NCBI RefSeq assembly: GCF_030815855.1
Contig: NZ_JAUSXG010000001.1
Coordinates: 2,108,001-2,172,000 of the forward strand
DNA: 64,000 nt
Source of the DNA: Variovorax paradoxus
GTDB lineage: Bacteria; Pseudomonadota; Gammaproteobacteria; Burkholderiales; Burkholderiaceae_C
Reading direction: 5' to 3'
A model generated the notes under the pieces. The model worked only from the letters and a program-made list of their open reading frames with translations. It was not told the DNA's origin and did no database searches. Shown in pieces: positions 1 through 9,677 of this stretch. The position numbers were made by a program, and so were the translations under genes. Each line of letters opens with the position of its first letter. Position 1 is the first letter of the stretch.

Positions 1-2
1 AG

Positions 3-1577
3 CTGGACGCGGCCTCGAACCGCGGCGTGGACGAGGTGCAGTCGCTGCTCGAACAGGCGGTGTACAAGCCGGTGCAGGGGCGCTTCAAGGTCTTCATGAT
101 CGACGAAGTGCACATGCTCACCAACACCGCGTTCAACGCGATGCTGAAGACGCTCGAAGAGCCGCCGGAATACCTCAAGTTCGTTCTGGCGACCACCGAT
201 CCGCAGAAGGTGCCGGTCACGGTGCTGTCGCGCTGCCTGCAGTTCAACTTGCGGCCGATGGCGCCCGAGACGATCCTCGAACACCTGACGGGTGTGCTGC
301 AGACCGAAGAGGTGCCGGCCGAGCCGCAGGCGCTGCGTCTGCTCGCACGCGCCGCGCGCGGTTCGATGCGCGATGCGCTGTCGCTCACCGACCAGGCCAT
401 CGCATTCGGCAACGGCGAACTGCTCGAGACCGGCGTGCGCCAGATGCTCGGCAGCGTGGACCGCGGCCATGTATTCAAGCTCATCGAGGCGCTGGCGCAG
501 GGCGACGGCAAGACGGTGGTCGACACCTCCGAGGCGCTGCGCCGCGACGGCATGTCCGCCGCGTCCACGCTGGAAGAAATGACGGCCGTGCTGCAGGCCA
601 TGGCCGTGCTGCAGGCGGTGCCTTCGCGGGCGGAATCGGCCGATTCGGCGACCGATCCCGATGCGGCCGACACGGCGCGTCTCGCGTCGCTGATGCCGGC
701 GGACGAAACCCAGTTGCTCTACAGCCTGTGCCTGCACGGGCGCGGTGAGCTGGGTCTGGCGCCCGACGAGTATGCGGCGCTGACGATGGTGCTGTTGCGG
801 CTGCTGGCCTTCAAGCCTTCCAGTACGGCAACGTCTTCATCGGCTTCTTCGGCCTCCCCGGAAAAAAAAACTCTGAATGAAGCCCCGGGGGCGGTTTCGG
901 CCCCCGCGGCCGCACCGCCGCCCCGGGTTGCGCCGGTTGCCGAAGCGCCGGCTCCAGTTGCCGCGCCGGTGCCCCGGCAGGCCCCTCCGGCGCCCGCGGG
1001 CCAGCGTCTTGCCGTGGTCAGCGAGCCCGTGCGGCGGAGCGAACCCAGGCCATCCGCGCCGTCAGAGGGGCCGCCGTGGGAGGAAGAGGGCGCCAAGGTG
1101 CTTGCAGTTCCGATGCGCGTCCAGCCGCCGCCGGGCCAGCGGGACGTGCCGCGCCCCGACGAGCAGCGCGCCCCTGCGCCGCCCATTCCGCCCAGCGAGG
1201 ACGGTGATTTCTGGCACGCCACGGTCACGCAGATGATCGCGGCCGAGAGCATCAACGCCCTGGCGCGCGAACTCGCGCTGCAGTCGCAGCTGGTGGCGCG
1301 CGATGTCGACCAGTGGATACTTCGCGTGGAGCGGGAGCTGCTCAACCAGCCTTCTGCCCGCGAGAAGCTCACCGATGCCCTGGCCGCGCTGGGCCACGGT
1401 GTGAAGCTCGCCATTGAAATCGGCGGCGTGGTCGACAGCCCCGCACGGCGCAACAAGCAGGCCGCCGACGAACGCCAGCGCGTGGCCGAAGAAGCCATTC
1501 GCAGCGACCCCGAGGTGCAGATGCTGATGCGTGATTTCGATGCGAAGATCGTGCCTGGAACGCTCAAACCCGCCTGA
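3..1577 (+). CDS. dnaX: DNA polymerase III subunit tau/gamma, 5' truncated by window edge
   Basis: This is the clamp-loader ATPase of DNA polymerase III. The gene runs in from the left, so its start and the Walker A region are missing. The visible part opens with the conserved [13 protein letters not shown] stretch, then the DEVHML (Walker B-like), LKTLEEPPE and LSRCLQF (sensor 1/SRC) motifs of DnaX. After about residue 280 of the visible part comes a long Ala/Pro-rich linker, then a conserved C-terminal block that in tau binds the polymerase and helicase. EbfC and RecR follow in the usual bacterial order. An A9 run near the start of the linker could give a short gamma form (see that entry). 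Family assignment is secure; the gamma form is inference. Confidence 0.96.
   Translation: MDAASNRGVDEVQSLLEQAVYKPVQGRFKVFMIDEVHMLTNTAFNAMLKTLEEPPEYLKFVLATTDPQKVPVTVLSRCLQFNLRPMAPETILEHLTGVLQTEEVPAEPQALRLLARAARGSMRDALSLTDQAIAFGNGELLETGVRQMLGSVDRGHVFKLIEALAQGDGKTVVDTSEALRRDGMSAASTLEEMTAVLQAMAVLQAVPSRAESADSATDPDAADTARLASLMPADETQLLYSLCLHGRGELGLAPDEYAALTMVLLRLLAFKPSSTATSSSASSASPEKKTLNEAPGAVSAPAAAPPPRVAPVAEAPAPVAAPVPRQAPPAPAGQRLAVVSEPVRRSEPRPSAPSEGPPWEEEGAKVLAVPMRVQPPPGQRDVPRPDEQRAPAPPIPPSEDGDFWHATVTQMIAAESINALARELALQSQLVARDVDQWILRVERELLNQPSAREKLTDALAALGHGVKLAIEIGGVVDSPARRNKQAADERQRVAEEAIRSDPEVQMLMRDFDAKIVPGTLKPA
861..906 (+). other. Candidate programmed frameshift site in dnaX (tau to gamma)
   Basis: Nine A residues at 862-870 are read in frame as GAA AAA AAA ACT. 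A -1 shift on this run gives AAC TCT GAA TGA, so translation would stop at 878-880. A 7-bp all-GC hairpin (886-892 with 900-906) lies 15 bases downstream of the run. The site falls just where the ATPase/domain III part ends and the Pro-rich linker begins. E. coli dnaX uses an A-rich slippery site plus stem-loop, and Thermus dnaX uses an A9 run with transcriptional slippage. The sequence elements are seen; that they work is inference. Confidence 0.6.
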
Positions 1578-1627
1578 GCGCCATCTCTTATCCTTCCCCA
1601 TTTTTCACCAACCAATCAGGACCAACG

Positions 1628-1960
1628 ATGTTCAACAAAGGACAACTGGCCGGCCTCATGAAGCAGGCGCAGGCAATGCAGGACAACCTCAAGAAGGCCC
1701 AGGAAGAGCTGGCCACCATCGAGGTCGAAGGTGAATCGGGCGCCGGCCTGGTCAAGGTCGTGATGACCTGCAAGCACGACGTGAAGCGCATCACCATCGA
1801 CCCGAGCCTGTTGGCCGACGACAAGGACATGCTCGAAGACCTCGTGGCCGCAGCCTTCAACGCCGCGGTGCGCAAGGCCGAGGAAACCAGCGAGCAGAAG
1901 ATGGGCAAGCTCACGGCCGGCATGCCGGGCCTCCCGCCCGGCATGAAGCTGCCGTTCTGA
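1628..1960 (+). CDS. ebfC: YbaB/EbfC family nucleoid-associated protein
   Basis: Small DNA-binding protein of 110 residues, the usual family length. It starts [18 protein letters not shown], followed by the helical segment and the central [19 protein letters not shown] strand region typical of YbaB, and ends with a Met/Gly/Pro-rich tail ([12 protein letters not shown]). It lies 50 bases after dnaX and 7 before recR, the conserved dnaX-ybaB-recR order. Family members bind DNA as dimers and affect nucleoid organisation; the exact role is not known here. Confidence 0.95.
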   Translation: MFNKGQLAGLMKQAQAMQDNLKKAQEELATIEVEGESGAGLVKVVMTCKHDVKRITIDPSLLADDKDMLEDLVAAAFNAAVRKAEETSEQKMGKLTAGMPGLPPGMKLPF

Positions 1961-1967
1961 GCCGTTG

Positions 1968-2558
1968 ATGGCCGACGCCAGTTCGCTCGACGCGTTGGTC
2001 GATGCGCTGCGCCGCCTGCCCGGTGTCGGCGTCAAGTCGGCCTCGCGCATGGCGTTTCATTTGCTGCAGCACGACCGCGAGGGTGCGCAGCTGCTTTCGC
2101 GCGCGTTGCAGCAGGCGGCCGGCAACGTGCGGCATTGCGAGCGCTGCAACACGTTCACCGAAGCACCCGTCTGCCATGTGTGCCTCGATGCGCGCCGCGA
2201 CGCGACCAAGCTTTGCGTGGTCGAGACACCCGCCGACCAGGCGGCGCTCGAGCGCACGGGAGCCTTCCGCGGCTACTACTTCGTGCTGATGGGCAAGCTC
2301 AGTCCGCTGGACGGTATCGGGCCCAAGGACATCGGCCTGCAGAAGCTCTTCGACCGCGCGCTCGACGGCACGGTGAGCGAAGTGATCCTGGCCACCAACT
2401 TCACGGCCGAAGGCGAAGCCACCGCGCACGTGATCGGCGAAGCGCTGAAACAGCGCGGCCTCAACGTAACGCGCCTTGCGCGCGGCGTGCCGGCCGGCAG
2501 CGAGCTCGAATACGTGGACCTCGGCACCATCGCGCATGCACTGGTCGACCGCCGGTAG
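1968..2558 (+). CDS. recR: Recombination mediator protein RecR
   Basis: RecR acts with RecF/RecO to load RecA at single-stranded gaps. The product of 196 residues has the N-terminal helix-hairpin-helix ([20 protein letters not shown]), a four-cysteine zinc finger (CERC, then CHVC), a Toprim domain ([30 protein letters not shown]), and the C-terminal [17 protein letters not shown] signature. ATG at 1968 gives the canonical N-terminus; a TTG one codon earlier also exists. It follows ebfC by 7 bases, so the two are probably cotranscribed with dnaX. Confidence 0.97.
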   Translation: MADASSLDALVDALRRLPGVGVKSASRMAFHLLQHDREGAQLLSRALQQAAGNVRHCERCNTFTEAPVCHVCLDARRDATKLCVVETPADQAALERTGAFRGYYFVLMGKLSPLDGIGPKDIGLQKLFDRALDGTVSEVILATNFTAEGEATAHVIGEALKQRGLNVTRLARGVPAGSELEYVDLGTIAHALVDRR

Positions 2559-2618
2559 TCCGCTGGCCATCGCGCGCAGCGGCCGTTGCAGCCGCAGCCG
2601 AACGGAGACAACCCCGAC

Positions 2619-3011
2619 ATGACTTTTTCATTGCTCACCGTCGCCTACTGGTGCGTGTTCATCGCGTGCGGCCTGCCGTACCTCGCGGCCTGGATCGCCA
2701 AGATCGGCAGCTTCGGTCCGCGCGACAACGTGCAACCGCGCGATTGGGCCGCCAAACAGAGCGGCTGGCGTGCCCGCGCCAACAGCGCGCAGGCCAACAG
2801 CTTCGAAGGGCTGCCGTTCTTCATCGGCGCGGTGATCATCGCGCATCAACTGGGCTTGGCGCAGGCAAGGCTCGACATGCTGGCGGCGGCCTACGTCGTA
2901 TTGCGCGTGATCTACATCGCGCTCTACATCAAGGGCATTGGCGGCGCACGCAGCGCGGTCTGGTCGCTCGGGTTCCTGGTCAACGTCGCGATTCTTTTTA
3001 TCGCGCGATAG
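2619..3011 (+). CDS. MAPEG family membrane protein
   Basis: A four-helix integral membrane protein of 130 residues. Hydrophobic segments lie near residues 3-24, 65-80, 85-105 and 112-130. The pattern NSAQANSFEGLPFFIGAVIIAHQ resembles the MAPEG signature (membrane-associated eicosanoid/glutathione metabolism proteins). ATG at 2619 is chosen because GGAGACAA lies 8 bases upstream; an in-frame upstream extension lacks such a site. Bacterial members are mostly of unknown substrate. It stands 60 bases after recR. Confidence 0.85.
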   Translation: MTFSLLTVAYWCVFIACGLPYLAAWIAKIGSFGPRDNVQPRDWAAKQSGWRARANSAQANSFEGLPFFIGAVIIAHQLGLAQARLDMLAAAYVVLRVIYIALYIKGIGGARSAVWSLGFLVNVAILFIAR

Positions 3012-3161
3012 GCCCGCCGATACAGCGTTTGAAAGAGGCCTCGGAGAGGCCTTCGTACTTACGTGAAAACCCGCACGGGATGACCCCGATGCAGGCAACA
3101 GGGGCGCACCCCTAAGCTCGATTCAGTTCACAAGAATCAAAGAGCCCGCAGGACCCGCTTC

Positions 3162-4196
3162 ATGCTACGTCGCAGAACCCTTGTTACAGCCTCCGCAGTT
3201 GCTGCCGCGGCCATTGCACTCCCGCGTGTCTTTGCGCAAGCCAAGCTCGAAAAGACCAAGATCTCCATTGCAGTCGGCGGCAAAGCGGCTTTCTATTACC
3301 TGCCGTTGACCATTTCAGAACAGCTCGGTTACTTCAAGGCCGAAGGTCTCGAAGTGGAAATCTCCGATTTCGCCGGCGGCGCACGCGCGCTGCAGGCCGT
3401 GGTGGGCGGCTCGGCCGATGTCTGCTCGGGTGCCTACGAACACACCATCAACCTGCAAGCCAAGAACCAGTTCTTCCAGGCCTTCGTGCTGCAGGGCCGC
3501 GCACCGCAAATCGCGGTGGGCGTGTCGACCAAGAACATGGCGGGCTACTCCGGCATTACCGATTTGAAGGGCAAGAAGATCGGCGTCTCGGCACCGGGCT
3601 CGTCGACCAACATGGTGGCCAACCTCGTGCTCTCGCGCGGTGGCTTGAAGGCCAGCGACGTGAGCTATATCGGCGTGGGCGTTGCGGCCGGTGCGCTCAC
3701 TGCGCTGCGCTCGGGCCAGATCGATGCAATCAGCAACACCGATCCGGTGATGACCATGCTCGAGCAGAAGGGCGACGTGAAGATCATCAGCGACACGCGC
3801 ACGCTCAAGGGCACGCAGCAGGTGTTCGGCGGCCCGATGCCCGCCGCCTGCCTTTACGCGCCGATGGACTTTGTCCAGAAGAATCCCAACACTTGCCAGG
3901 CGCTGGCCAATGCCATCGTCCGCGGCCTCAAGTGGCTGCAGACGGCAGGGCCCGGCGACATCATCAAGACGGTGCCGGAAACCTATCTGCTCGGCGACCG
4001 CGCGCTGTACCTTGCGTCGTTCGACAAGGTGCGCGAATCGATTGCCACCGACGGCCTCGTGCCGTCCGACGGCCCCAAGACGGCGCTCACCGCCATCTCG
4101 AGTTTCGACACGGCAGTGAAGGCCGACAAGATCGACCTCGCCAAAACCTACACCAACGATTTTGCTCGGCGCGCGAAGGACAGGTTCAAAGCCTGA
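3162..4196 (+). CDS. ABC transporter substrate-binding protein, NitT/TauT type
   Basis: Periplasmic binding protein of 344 residues with an N-terminal export signal (MLRRRT, hydrophobic stretch, cleavage after VFA-QA). The body shows the NMT1/SsuA-like fold pattern: KISIAVGGKAAFYYLPLTISEQLGYFKAEGLEVEI, a GGARALQAVVGGSADV segment, then LKGKKIGVSAPGSSTNM. Such proteins bind nitrate, sulfonates, taurine or pyrimidine precursors; the ligand cannot be read here. ATPase and permease genes follow on the same strand, with a strong hairpin terminator just after this gene. Confidence 0.93.
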   Translation: MLRRRTLVTASAVAAAAIALPRVFAQAKLEKTKISIAVGGKAAFYYLPLTISEQLGYFKAEGLEVEISDFAGGARALQAVVGGSADVCSGAYEHTINLQAKNQFFQAFVLQGRAPQIAVGVSTKNMAGYSGITDLKGKKIGVSAPGSSTNMVANLVLSRGGLKASDVSYIGVGVAAGALTALRSGQIDAISNTDPVMTMLEQKGDVKIISDTRTLKGTQQVFGGPMPAACLYAPMDFVQKNPNTCQALANAIVRGLKWLQTAGPGDIIKTVPETYLLGDRALYLASFDKVRESIATDGLVPSDGPKTALTAISSFDTAVKADKIDLAKTYTNDFARRAKDRFKA

Positions 4197-4215
4197 CCTC
4201 CGAACGTCCCCGCGA

Positions 4216-4237
4216 CCCGGCCTCGGCCGGGTTTTTT
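4216..4237 (+). terminator. Rho-independent terminator after the binding-protein gene
   Basis: CCCGGC (4216-4221), loop CTCG, GCCGGG (4226-4231), followed by six T. It sits between the binding-protein gene and the ATPase gene of the same importer. It would let the binding protein be made in excess over the membrane parts, as seen in other importer operons. Confidence 0.85.
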
Positions 4238-4250
4238 CTTGTGGCGGCCG

Positions 4251-5087
4251 ATGCCAGAATTCCTGCCAGACATGTCCGACTACGCACTCGAACTTCTCTC
4301 CATCAGCTGCACTTTCCATTCGAAGGACGATCCGGGCCAGCGCTACACCGCGGTGGCGGACACCACGCTGCGCGTCCGAGCCGGGGAGTTCGTCTCGGTG
4401 GTAGGGCCCACGGGATGCGGCAAGTCGACGTTGCTGAACGTCGGGGCCGGCTTGCTCGAGCCTTCGTCGGGTACCGTCAAGGTGTTTGGTCAGACGCTCG
4501 CGGGCGTGAACGCGCGCGCGGGCTACATGTTCCAGACCGAGGCGCTGATGCCGTGGCGCAGCGCCATTGGCAACGTGATGGTGGGGCTGCAATACCGCGG
4601 CGTGTCCGACGCGGAGGCGCGCTCGCAGGCCGAGGCATGGCTCTCTCGCGTGGGCCTTTCGGGTTTCGGCGACCGCTATCCACACCAGCTCTCGGGCGGC
4701 ATGCGCAAGCGCGTGGCACTGGCGCAAACACTGGTGCTCGACCCCGACATCATCCTGATGGACGAACCCTTCAGCGCGCTCGACGTCCAGACGCGTCAGC
4801 TGATGGAGAACGAGGTGCTCGATCTCTGGAGCGCGAAGAAAAAAGCCGTGCTCTTCATCACGCACGATCTCGACGAAGCCATTGCGATGAGCGACCGCGT
4901 GGTGGTGCTGTCGGCGGGGCCGGCCACGCATCCGATCGGCGAATTCGCCATCGATCTCGCGCGCCCGCGCGACGTGGCCGAGGTGCGCACGCAGCCGCGC
5001 TTTGTCGAGCTGCACACGCAGATATGGGAAGTGCTGCGCGACGAAGTGCTCAAGGGCTACGCGCAGCAACTGAAGAAGGCGGCCTGA
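4251..5087 (+). CDS. ABC transporter ATP-binding protein, NitT/TauT type
   Basis: Cytoplasmic ATPase of the importer, 278 residues from this ATG. It has Walker A (GPTGCGKSTLL), Q-loop (MFQTEALMPWRSAIGN), signature LSGGMRKRVALAQ, Walker B (ILMDEPFSALD) and the switch histidine (FITHDLDEAIAMSD). The LSGGMRKRV signature and DEPFSALDVQTR are typical of the SsuB/TauB group. An in-frame ATG at 4272 (MSDYALEL) is an equally good start; neither has a clear ribosome site. The permease gene begins one base after its stop. Confidence 0.94.
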   Translation: MPEFLPDMSDYALELLSISCTFHSKDDPGQRYTAVADTTLRVRAGEFVSVVGPTGCGKSTLLNVGAGLLEPSSGTVKVFGQTLAGVNARAGYMFQTEALMPWRSAIGNVMVGLQYRGVSDAEARSQAEAWLSRVGLSGFGDRYPHQLSGGMRKRVALAQTLVLDPDIILMDEPFSALDVQTRQLMENEVLDLWSAKKKAVLFITHDLDEAIAMSDRVVVLSAGPATHPIGEFAIDLARPRDVAEVRTQPRFVELHTQIWEVLRDEVLKGYAQQLKKAA

Positions 5088-5088
5088 G

Positions 5089-5922
5089 ATGAACTTCAGT
5101 CTCAACGAACGCAATGCGCGCTTCTGGCAGCTGGTGCTGCTGGCGATCATCCTGGTGAGCTGGCATGTGGCATCGCGCAACCAGCAGATCGCCTTCTTCC
5201 TCGGCGAACCGATCCAGGTGGCGGGGCGCATCTGGAGCTGGTTTCTGCCGTTCGAGGTGCCGCCGAACCTGCTGTTCCCTGACGGGCTGAAGGGCAATGC
5301 CGACATCTACCGGCACCTGGGCACCACACTGCTCGAAACGGTGCTGGCCTTCGGCATCGGCACCGTGCTCGGTCTGGCCTGCGGGCTCTGGCTGGCGCTG
5401 GCGCCGACCGCGAGCCTGATTCTCGACCCCTACATCAAGGCCGCCAATTCGATGCCGCGCGTGATCCTCGCGCCGATCTTCGCGCTGTGGTTCGGCCTGG
5501 GCATCTGGAGCAAGGTGGCGCTGGCGGTCACACTGGTGTTCTTCATCGTGTTCTTCAACGTCTACCAAGGCGTGCGCGAAGTGAGCCCGGTGGTGCTGGC
5601 CAACGCGAAGATGCTCGGCGCCAACCAGCGGCAACTGCTTCGCACGGTGTACCTGCCGAGCGCGACGAGTTGGGTGTTCTCGAGCCTGCACACGTCGGTG
5701 GGGCTGGCCTTTGTCGGCGCGGTGGTCGGCGAGTACCTGGGCTCGGCGCGCGGCGTGGGCTACCTGATCCTTCAGGCCGAAGGCACCTTCGACGTCAACA
5801 CCGTCTTTGCCGGCATCGTCGTCTTGACGGGCTTCGCGCTGCTGCTCGACGGGCTGGTCGGCCTGATCGAGAAGCGCCTGATGAAGTGGCAACCGCGCAG
5901 CGGGGAGACCGAGAAACTCTAG
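5089..5922 (+). CDS. ABC transporter permease, NitT/TauT type
   Basis: Inner-membrane permease of 277 residues with about six hydrophobic helices. The BPD_transp_1 coupling region is visible as SPVVLANAKMLGANQRQLLRTVYLPSA, the EAA-like loop that docks on the ATPase. It begins directly after the ATPase stop, so the two are translationally linked. With the binding protein they form one importer; sulfonate, nitrate or thiamine-precursor type ligands are all possible. Confidence 0.93.
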   Translation: MNFSLNERNARFWQLVLLAIILVSWHVASRNQQIAFFLGEPIQVAGRIWSWFLPFEVPPNLLFPDGLKGNADIYRHLGTTLLETVLAFGIGTVLGLACGLWLALAPTASLILDPYIKAANSMPRVILAPIFALWFGLGIWSKVALAVTLVFFIVFFNVYQGVREVSPVVLANAKMLGANQRQLLRTVYLPSATSWVFSSLHTSVGLAFVGAVVGEYLGSARGVGYLILQAEGTFDVNTVFAGIVVLTGFALLLDGLVGLIEKRLMKWQPRSGETEKL

Positions 5923-5991
5923 CGCGCGGCCGCTGCGCCGCGCGCAGGCTCGGTGCAGTCGCAGTGCTCGCGGGCTCCGACGCTGTCGCCC

Positions 5992-7608
5992 TCAGTGCTT
6001 CTTTTTCTTCGACGGCGTGCCGCCGCGCTTCTCGCGCACGATCTGCGCCTGCTTGCCGGCCGGCGACTTCACGACCGTGACGCCGCGTGCGGCAACCGCC
6101 TTCACCGGGCCGCCGCGCGTGGCCGCAACAGCGGCACGGCCACGCGCCGGCGCCGCACCGGAGCCGACGTGAGTCTGGGCGGCGGCCCGAACCGGCAGGT
6201 ACACGACGACGCTGTAGCCGCGCTTGAATGCATGGTTGGGCTTGACGTCGTTCCATTCGGCCACGTTGGCGGGCTGGAGCTTGTAGCGGCGCGCGATGCT
6301 GGCCACGCTGTCGTTGCGGCCCGCCTTCACGGTGGTGCGGCGGTTGACGATCTCGGGCTGAAAGCTCAGGTGGCCGCTGTCGGCCACGAGGGCCGTGACG
6401 TCTTCCTTGACGCGGGCGCCGCGCGGCACGATGAGCGTGGAGCCGGCCTTGATGAGCATGCGCGGCGGCACGTTGTTGAGGGCACGCAGATCGGCCTCGC
6501 TCATGCCCGAGCGCTGGGCGGCGTCGGCCACCGTCATGGTGTTGGGCACGACCCATGCGGTCCAGCTGGCGTACTGGCCTTGCGAGTAGGCGTCGAAGTT
6601 GCGTTGGAACACGGCGGCGTTGTCCCAGGGCAGCAGAATTTGCGGCGTACCCGCCGCAATCAGCACCGGTTTGTGCGCCGCGGGATTGAGGGCACGGAAG
6701 TCCTCGATGCGCACGTCGGCCAGCTTGGCGGCCAGCTCGACGTCGAGGTCGCGCGTGAGCGTGACAGTCTGGAAGTAGGGGTGATTGGCGATCAGCGGCA
6801 GTTCGGCATTGAACGCCTGCGGATTCGCCACGATGTTTTTTACCGCCTGCAGCTTGGGCACATAGAGCCGCGTTTCGGCCGGCATGGAGAGGTCGCTGTA
6901 GCTGGTGGGCAGGCCCAGCCGCTGGTTCTTGGCAATGGCGCGGCTCACGCTGCCTTCGCCCCAGTTGTAGGCAGCCAGGGCGAGCTGCCAGTCGCCGAAC
7001 ATGCCATAGAGCTTTTGCAGGTAGTCCAGCGCGGCGCGGGTGGACGCCAGCACGTCGCGCCTGTCGTCGCGGAAGACGTTCTGCTTCAGGTCGAAGTCGG
7101 TGCCCGTGGCCGGCATGAACTGCCACATGCCCGCGGCGCGCGCGCTCGAGATGGCCTGCGGGTTGAACGCGCTCTCGATGTAGGGCAGCAGCGCGAGTTC
7201 GGTCGGCATGTTGCGCCGCTCGAGTTCCTCGACGATGTGGAACATGTACTTGTTCGAGCGCTCGGTCATGCGCTGGATGTAGTCGGGCCGGCTGGCATAC
7301 CACTGCTCGCGGTCGCGCACCAGGTCGCTCTCGAGGTTCGGCATCTTGAAGCCGCGGCGGATGCGGTCCCACATATCGGCCGGTGGCGCGAGGGTGACGA
7401 CGCTCTGCGAACGGGTCTCGCTGCTGGTAATGGGAGTGAGCGGGCCGCCCGGGTAGACCGGGGCCGCACTGCCGGCCACCTTGGAACCGGTGCTGCCGGT
7501 AGTGGCGGCCGATTGTGCGGAGGTGCCGGAGGAAGACGAGGTGGTGGTGCCCGCGCAGCCCGCGAGCAACAGTGAGCCTGCAAGGCAGGCAGCAGCGATA
7601 AATTTCAT
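5992..7608 (-). CDS. mltD: Membrane-bound lytic murein transglycosylase D with LysM repeats
   Basis: A cell-wall lytic enzyme that cleaves peptidoglycan glycan strands. The N-terminus is a lipoprotein signal (LLLAGC, Cys18). A Ser/Thr-rich spacer follows, then an SLT domain with the catalytic Glu in [12 protein letters not shown] and the conserved [10 protein letters not shown] and [11 protein letters not shown] motifs. Two LysM-like repeats lie near residues 335-385 and 405-455. The C-terminal tail is basic and ends KKKKH. The start is set by an ATGA overlap with the gloB stop; an ATG 18 bases upstream is less likely. E. coli also has mltD next to gloB. Confidence 0.93.
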   Translation of the reverse strand: MKFIAAACLAGSLLLAGCAGTTTSSSSGTSAQSAATTGSTGSKVAGSAAPVYPGGPLTPITSSETRSQSVVTLAPPADMWDRIRRGFKMPNLESDLVRDREQWYASRPDYIQRMTERSNKYMFHIVEELERRNMPTELALLPYIESAFNPQAISSARAAGMWQFMPATGTDFDLKQNVFRDDRRDVLASTRAALDYLQKLYGMFGDWQLALAAYNWGEGSVSRAIAKNQRLGLPTSYSDLSMPAETRLYVPKLQAVKNIVANPQAFNAELPLIANHPYFQTVTLTRDLDVELAAKLADVRIEDFRALNPAAHKPVLIAAGTPQILLPWDNAAVFQRNFDAYSQGQYASWTAWVVPNTMTVADAAQRSGMSEADLRALNNVPPRMLIKAGSTLIVPRGARVKEDVTALVADSGHLSFQPEIVNRRTTVKAGRNDSVASIARRYKLQPANVAEWNDVKPNHAFKRGYSVVVYLPVRAAAQTHVGSGAAPARGRAAVAATRGGPVKAVAARGVTVVKSPAGKQAQIVREKRGGTPSKKKKH

Positions 7609-8384
7609 CGGAAGTCGTTTTTCCATTGGCGCAGCGCGGCGAACACATCGGCTTCGCCCGCGTCTGCGGAAAGCCCGGCGTGCGCGCGCACCGCTCTAAG
7701 GACAGTGGCTTCGCGGCTGCGAAGAAAGGGGTTGATTCGGCGTTCGGTCGCCAGTTGCGAAGGCAGCGTGGGCTGCCCCTGGGCACGCAGGTTTTCGCAA
7801 TGCGCGGTGTACTGAGTCAGATCGGCATTGCCGGGTTCCACCGCCTGGGCGAAACGCAGGTTAGCAAGTGTGTATTCGTGCGCACAACACACGCGGGCGT
7901 CGCCCGGCAGCGCCGCCAACGCATCGAGAGAGGCGAGCATTTGCGCCGGCGTGCCTTCGAACAGGCGGCCGCATCCGCCGGAGAACAGCGTATCGCCGCA
8001 GAAAAGCAGCGGCGCCTCGCCTCGGCTTGCCGGAAGAAAGTAGGCGATGTGGCCGGCCGTGTGGCCCGGCACGTCGACGACCTGGAAGCGCAGCCCGAGC
8101 ACCTCGGCGGTGTCGCCGTGCAACAGCGGCGTGAAGGGTTCGGGAATGCGCTCGCGCGCGGGGCCGAAGACCGGCGCGCCTGTTGCCGCATGGAGCGCGG
8201 CCACGCCGCCTGTGTGATCGGGGTGATGGTGCGTGACTAGAATCGCGGCGAGCTGCAGCTTGTCGCGCGTCAACGCGTCGAATACCGGTTGAGCGTCGCC
8301 CGGGTCCACCACGATCGCGTTGGAGCCGTCCTGCAGCATCCAGATGTAGTTGTCAGCGAAGGCGGGCAGCGGAACGAGGGTCAT
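7605..8384 (-). CDS. gloB: Hydroxyacylglutathione hydrolase (glyoxalase II)
   Basis: Second enzyme of methylglyoxal detoxification: it hydrolyses S-D-lactoylglutathione to D-lactate and glutathione. The product of 259 residues has the metallo-beta-lactamase motif [10 protein letters not shown], the second ligand region [11 protein letters not shown], and the [17 protein letters not shown] block specific for glyoxalase II. The C-terminal ERRINPFLR segment is also typical. Its stop overlaps the mltD start (ATGA). Its start codon overlaps the start codon of the divergent methyltransferase gene by two bases. Confidence 0.97.
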   Translation of the reverse strand: MTLVPLPAFADNYIWMLQDGSNAIVVDPGDAQPVFDALTRDKLQLAAILVTHHHPDHTGGVAALHAATGAPVFGPARERIPEPFTPLLHGDTAEVLGLRFQVVDVPGHTAGHIAYFLPASRGEAPLLFCGDTLFSGGCGRLFEGTPAQMLASLDALAALPGDARVCCAHEYTLANLRFAQAVEPGNADLTQYTAHCENLRAQGQPTLPSQLATERRINPFLRSREATVLRAVRAHAGLSADAGEADVFAALRQWKNDFR

Positions 8385-9153
8385 GAGCGGTCAAATTATA
8401 GGTTTGCAGGATTGGTTCGGGACCCCTCCCGGCCGCTACCTGCTGGCGTGGGAGCAGGCCCAGTTCGACCAGGCGGTGGCGGATGTGTTCGGCTACCACG
8501 CCTTGCAACTCGGCGCCGCCGAGGTCGATGGGCTGCGCACCAACCGCATGCCGCACCGCTGGCTGGCGCTGAGCGATCCGTTGCAGCAGCCCGGCAGGGC
8601 CGCGCTTCTCACCGATTTTGCGGCGCTGCCTTTTGCGGCCAACAGCCTCGACCTGGTGGTGCTGCCGCACGCGCTGGAACTGAGCCCGGATCCCCACGCC
8701 ACCTTGCGCGAAGTGGAGCGGGTGCTGGTGCCCGAAGGCCGTGTGGTGATCTGCGGGCTCAACCCGGCCAGCCTCTGGGGCATGCGGCAGCGCCGCGCCC
8801 ACTTGTACCGCAAGCTTGGTTTCGGCGACCTCTTTCTGCCCGAAGGCGGCGAGTTCATCGGCTACTGGCGCATTCGGGATTGGCTGCGGCTTTTGAGCTT
8901 CGAGGTGGAATCGGGCCGTTTTGGCGTTTACCGGCCCGCGGTGCGCAGCGAGGCGTGGCTCGAGCGTTGCCGCTGGATGGACACCGCCGGCGAGCGCTGG
9001 TGGCCCATCTTCGGCGCGGTGTATTTCCTGGTGGCCATCAAACGGGTGCGGGGCATGCGCCTTCTGGGAGCGGAATGGCGCCGCGCCGCGGCGCGCGCGA
9101 CCGCTCCCGTTCCCCTTGTAGGCAAGGTGCACAAGGCCGACCACACCGATTGA
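8383..9153 (+). CDS. SAM-dependent methyltransferase of YafS type
   Basis: A 256-residue methyltransferase-like protein. The visible type-11 methyltransferase core is [22 protein letters not shown], then the motif [21 protein letters not shown]. The glycine-rich motif I is poorly kept ([15 protein letters not shown]), so activity is uncertain. E. coli yafS occupies the same place between gloB and rnhA, which supports the name. ATG at 8383 overlaps the divergent gloB start; no later ATG keeps the conserved [18 protein letters not shown] start. Confidence 0.88.
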   Translation: MSGQIIGLQDWFGTPPGRYLLAWEQAQFDQAVADVFGYHALQLGAAEVDGLRTNRMPHRWLALSDPLQQPGRAALLTDFAALPFAANSLDLVVLPHALELSPDPHATLREVERVLVPEGRVVICGLNPASLWGMRQRRAHLYRKLGFGDLFLPEGGEFIGYWRIRDWLRLLSFEVESGRFGVYRPAVRSEAWLERCRWMDTAGERWWPIFGAVYFLVAIKRVRGMRLLGAEWRRAAARATAPVPLVGKVHKADHTD

Positions 9154-9197
9154 GTGCATGAATGATCGATTGTTGAAAGAAGAAGGAAAAGAAAGTT

Positions 9198-9647
9198 TTG
9201 AACGAAGTCGTGATCTACACCGATGGTGCGTGCAAGGGCAACCCGGGCCCCGGCGGCTGGGGTGCGTGGCTCAAGTCGGGCCCCACCGAAAAGGAACTGT
9301 TCGGCGGTGAACTCAACACCACCAACAACCGCATGGAACTCACCGCCGTGATCGAAGGCCTTGCCGCCCTCAAGCGGCCCTGCAAAGTCATTCTCTATCT
9401 CGACAGCCAGTACGTGCGCATGGGCATCACCGAGTGGATCCGTGGCTGGAAAGCCAAAGGCTGGCGCACCTCGACCAAGCAGCCGGTGAAGAACGTCGAA
9501 CTCTGGCAAAAACTCGACAAGCTGGTGGCGGAAGGCGGCCACACCATCGAATGGCGCTGGGTCAAAGGCCACTCGGGCGACCCCGGCAACGAGCGCGCGG
9601 ACATGCTCGCCAACAAGGGCGTGGACAAGGCCCTGGGCCGGATCTGA
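9198..9647 (+). CDS. rnhA: Ribonuclease HI
   Basis: Endonuclease that degrades RNA in RNA:DNA hybrids. The 149-residue product has all catalytic acids: D in [14 protein letters not shown] in [14 protein letters not shown] in LYLDSQYV, and the C-terminal [16 protein letters not shown] start at 9198 is forced: an in-frame stop lies at 9174 and no ATG or GTG occurs before it. AGAAGGA lies about 10 bases upstream. It follows the YafS-like gene, as in E. coli, and converges with moeA. Confidence 0.97.
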   Translation: MNEVVIYTDGACKGNPGPGGWGAWLKSGPTEKELFGGELNTTNNRMELTAVIEGLAALKRPCKVILYLDSQYVRMGITEWIRGWKAKGWRTSTKQPVKNVELWQKLDKLVAEGGHTIEWRWVKGHSGDPGNERADMLANKGVDKALGRI

Positions 9648-9677
9648 GCCCTGAAGTGCGCGAAGACCGGCGGCGAG

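Noticed and set aside
3315..5306. Long minus-strand frame across the ABC importer
   Set aside because: It is antisense to three well-supported genes and shows no motif.
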